Of a stretch of 8,187 bases of DNA, positions 6,381 to 8,187 are shown piece by piece. The position numbers and the translations under genes are program-made. The notes under the pieces were generated by a model. It saw only the letters and a list, made by a program, of their open reading frames with translations, made no database searches and was not told where the DNA came from. This DNA is from Clostridia bacterium (lineage in GTDB: Bacteria > Bacillota > Clostridia > Lutisporales > Lutisporaceae). Positions within the stretch are counted from its first letter, which is position 1. The number at the start of each line of letters is the position of its first letter. Location of the stretch: positions 1 through 8,187 of the forward strand of contig JAQSYB010000072.1 in assembly GCA_029256365.1 (NCBI GenBank), read 5' to 3'.

Positions 6381-6394
6381 CATACGAAACATAT
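6371..6394. promoter_or_regulatory. Probable MarR operator (24-bp near-perfect palindrome)
   Basis: The two halves match at 10 of 12 base pairs: outer ATAT arms (6371-6374 with 6391-6394) and inner TTTCG/CGAAA arms (6376-6380 with 6385-6389), with mismatches only at 6375/6390 and 6381/6384. It overlaps the -10 box and start point of the MarR promoter, where repressor binding would block transcription. Length and symmetry suit a MarR dimer. Binding itself is inferred. Confidence 0.75.
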
Positions 6395-6419
6395 TACACT
6401 TGCTTTTATTATTTGTCAA
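6391..6419 (-). promoter_or_regulatory. Sigma-A-type promoter of the marR-ABC-ABC operon
   Basis: On the minus strand TTGACA (6414-6419) is followed by a 17-base spacer and TAATAT (6391-6396). The -35 is perfect and the -10 matches four of six positions. The start would fall near 6384, inside the palindrome, giving a leader of about 65 nt before ATG 6320. Confidence 0.75.
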
Positions 6420-6464
6420 TCCATGTATATATATTTTTATTGCTTCTTTTTACCATCATTATTA

Positions 6465-6473
6465 TGTTACAAT
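6465..6473 (+). promoter_or_regulatory. Candidate extended -10 promoter of the DEAD-box helicase gene
   Basis: TGTTACAAT fits an extended -10 (TGnTACAAT) but has no clear -35. Transcription would begin near 6480 and give a 5' leader of about 95 nt, with a weak 6-bp hairpin CTAATA/TATTAG (6476-6481 with 6492-6497). A TATAAT at 6530-6535 is an alternative without a -35. The true start is unsettled. Confidence 0.4.
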
Positions 6474-6573
6474 AACTAATAAGCTAGCAAATATTAGCAG
6501 TAAAATGTATGAATATGAGCCAATTATTCTATAATAAAAGAAAATATCTATAAAAATTTAGGAGATAAATAAA

Positions 6574-8028
6574 ATGAATAAATTGAATTTTGATGCTTTT
6601 GGGTTAAGTGAAGAGACCATGAAGGCACTTTTTAAACTAAGATATGAAAACCCTACTGAGGTGCAGGCAAGAGTAATCCCAGCAGTACTGAAGAAACAAG
6701 ACATCATTGTAAAATCCCAGACCGGCAGTGGTAAGACAGCTGCTTTTGCCATTCCAATTTGCGAAAATTTGGAGCTAGAGCAGAAAAATCCTCAGGTGCT
6801 GGTACTGACGCCCACTAGGGAGTTGGCAGTACAGGTAAAAGAAGACTTTTCCCATGTAGGTCGCTTCAAAAGGATCAGATGTGCCGCAATATTTGGCAAG
6901 CAGCCTATGGAGATACAAAAAAGGGAGTTAAAGCAAAGAGTTCATGTAGTAGTTGGAACCCCTGGAAGAACCTCTGATCATATTGAGAAAAAGAATCTGA
7001 TTTTGGACGATATAAAATACCTAGTAATTGATGAAGCAGATAAAATGCTGGATATGGGATTTATCGATCAGGTAGAAGCAATCGTAAGTCTGCTGCCTCG
7101 CAAAAGAGTAACCATGCTTTTCTCTGCAACAATGCCCGATAAAATAGAAGAAATCTGCAATAAATACATGATAAATCCACAAAAGATAGAGCTGCATGCA
7201 AAGAATCCCACTGTAGAAAAAATTCAACAGTGGTACTATGAAGTGGAGGAAAGTAGAAAATTTAATGCCTTAAAGAGCATCATATATACTGAAAAGCCTG
7301 ATAGCTGTATATTATTCTGCAATACCAGAGAAAAGGTGCAAGATCTTTTGGATCAAATGGACAATGAGGGCTATTATTGTGCAGGACTCCATGGCGGCAT
7401 GGAGCAGGATAATAGATTGTATACGATGCAGAGATTTAAAAGAGGTGAGTTTCACTTTTTGATTGCTACAGATGTAGCGGCAAGGGGATTGCATATTGAT
7501 GATGTATCTCATGTCGTTAACTATGATGTACCCATGGAAAATGAAAGCTATGTTCACAGAATAGGAAGAACAGGCAGGGCAGGAAAAGAAGGTGTAGCAA
7601 TTACTCTTTCAACAAAAAGAGAACTCAGATTCTTAAATGAAATTGAGGAATACATACAATACAGCATACCGAAAAAGGAGCTGCCTACAGAGCAGGAAGT
7701 GGTGCAGGGCAGGGAGGAATTTGAGGAAAGCATCAAGTCCAAGCCAAAGGCTAAGGCAGATAAAGCGGAAAGGCTTAACAGAGAAATAACCAAAATACGC
7801 ATCAATTCAGGAAAGAAAAATAAGATGCGACCGGGAGATATACTTGGTGCCATAACCAGCATTGAAGGGATTACAGCAGATGACATTGGAATTATAGATG
7901 TGCAGGATACGTGCTCTTATGTAGAGGTGTTTGGCAGAGCAGGAGAGACAGTAGCGAGAAGACTGCCTGAAATAAAAATAAAGGGCAAGCTGCAGACTGT
8001 AAAGAAAGTAAGAATCAGAACAATGTAA
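6574..8028 (+). CDS. dbpA: DEAD-box ATP-dependent RNA helicase, DbpA/YxiN type
   Basis: The 484-residue protein has the complete helicase core: Q motif with Gln31, motif I SQTGSGKT (48-55, Lys54), Ia PTREL (80-84), Ib TPGR (129-132), II DEAD (153-156), III SAT (184-186), IV LFCN (247-250), V ATDVAARG (298-305) and VI HRIGRTGR (328-335). A charged Lys/Glu-rich linker (about 370-403) leads to a C-terminal DbpA RNA-binding domain (about 405-480). In the family that domain recognises hairpin 92 of 23S rRNA and targets the helicase to late 50S subunit assembly, remodelling rRNA with ATP. Length is close to the B. subtilis homologue (about 480 residues), and nothing is missing. Start ATG 6574 has AGGAGAT (6560-6566) upstream. 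The EamA transporter gene starts 27 bp after the stop with no terminator between, so the two may be co-transcribed. Confidence 0.95.
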   Translation: MNKLNFDAFGLSEETMKALFKLRYENPTEVQARVIPAVLKKQDIIVKSQTGSGKTAAFAIPICENLELEQKNPQVLVLTPTRELAVQVKEDFSHVGRFKRIRCAAIFGKQPMEIQKRELKQRVHVVVGTPGRTSDHIEKKNLILDDIKYLVIDEADKMLDMGFIDQVEAIVSLLPRKRVTMLFSATMPDKIEEICNKYMINPQKIELHAKNPTVEKIQQWYYEVEESRKFNALKSIIYTEKPDSCILFCNTREKVQDLLDQMDNEGYYCAGLHGGMEQDNRLYTMQRFKRGEFHFLIATDVAARGLHIDDVSHVVNYDVPMENESYVHRIGRTGRAGKEGVAITLSTKRELRFLNEIEEYIQYSIPKKELPTEQEVVQGREEFEESIKSKPKAKADKAERLNREITKIRINSGKKNKMRPGDILGAITSIEGITADDIGIIDVQDTCSYVEVFGRAGETVARRLPEIKIKGKLQTVKKVRIRTM

Positions 8029-8055
8029 ATGGTCATATAAGAGGTTGGGGGAAGT

Positions 8056-8187
8056 ATGAATAAATATAGAGTTTGGATCCTGCTGGTACTGTGCAATTTG
8101 TTTTGGGCGGGCAACTATGTGTTTGGCAAGTATGTAGTAGCAGAAATGTCGCCTCTTTGGATTACCTTTTCCCGATGGTTTCTTGCA
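8056..8187 (+). CDS. EamA/DMT-superfamily membrane transporter, N-terminal fragment cut by window end
   Basis: ATG 8056 follows a purine-rich GGGGGA ribosome binding site (8047-8052), and an open frame of 44 codons runs to the last base. The peptide begins MNKYRVWILLVLCNLFWAGN, continues with a YVFGKYV segment, and then has SPLWITFSRWFLA. This is the characteristic first helix and start of the second helix of EamA (DUF6) permeases, where a hydrophobic helix with a Trp-Gly/Ala-x-Asn turn is followed by a conserved Arg-Trp. Complete members have about 290-300 residues and ten helices and export or import metabolites such as amino acids; the substrate is unknown. It lies 27 bp downstream of dbpA and may share its transcript. 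Confidence 0.8.
   Translation, partial: MNKYRVWILLVLCNLFWAGNYVFGKYVVAEMSPLWITFSRWFLA

Noticed and set aside
6321..6419. A 33-residue N-terminal extension of the MarR protein starting at TTG
   Set aside because: It would start within the -35 box and cover the -10 box, palindrome and repeats. The five-residue Arg-Asn periodicity in its translation comes from the 15-bp DNA repeats, and ATG 6320 has a proper ribosome binding site.
7554..7886. A 110-codon minus-strand open frame opposite dbpA
   Set aside because: It is a shadow of conserved helicase and RNA-binding domain sequence on the plus strand.

Overview
The window is AT-rich, uses ATG starts behind strong AGGAGG-type ribosome binding sites, and carries a T-box leader plus clostridial-style intrinsic terminators. 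It looks like the chromosome of a low-GC Firmicute, most likely a member of the Clostridia. There is no sign of phage, plasmid, insertion sequence or CRISPR.

Left edge (1-544): a T-box leader on the minus strand, with its own promoter at 322-350, runs leftward toward a gene outside the window. The downstream gene is probably an aminoacyl-tRNA synthetase or an amino-acid biosynthesis or uptake gene. Seven bases separate its -35 box from the -35 box of a divergent plus-strand promoter (358-386). The plus-strand transcript crosses an intrinsic terminator (483-515) before reaching a UPF0316/DUF2179 membrane protein gene (572-1111). An AT-rich spacer with a second hairpin terminator (1268-1290) follows, and then a cysteine-containing hypothetical protein (1360-1875). 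A hairpin at 1881-1923 ends this gene and the convergent operon.

Centre (1935-6419, minus strand): a three-gene operon, transcribed MarR regulator, then ABC exporter subunit A (695 aa), then subunit B (616 aa). The two subunits overlap by four bases (ATGA) and carry complementary defects in their nucleotide-binding motifs. They therefore form a heterodimeric exporter with one catalytic and one degenerate ATP site. The MarR promoter (TTGACA-N17-TAATAT) carries a near-perfect 24-bp palindrome over the -10 box and start point, plus three TATTTCG heptamers spaced exactly 15 bp apart. This suggests an autoregulated multidrug or peptide exporter operon.

Right edge (6420-8187, plus strand): a DbpA/YxiN-type DEAD-box RNA helicase with its C-terminal 23S rRNA-binding domain, followed 27 bp later by the first 44 codons of an EamA/DMT-type membrane transporter cut by the window end.

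Nothing here is a clearly new system. The items most worth a second look are the two terminator-bearing leaders that match no riboswitch class I could recognise (393-515 and about 1172-1290), the phased repeat array in the MarR operator, and the unassigned cysteine-containing protein.
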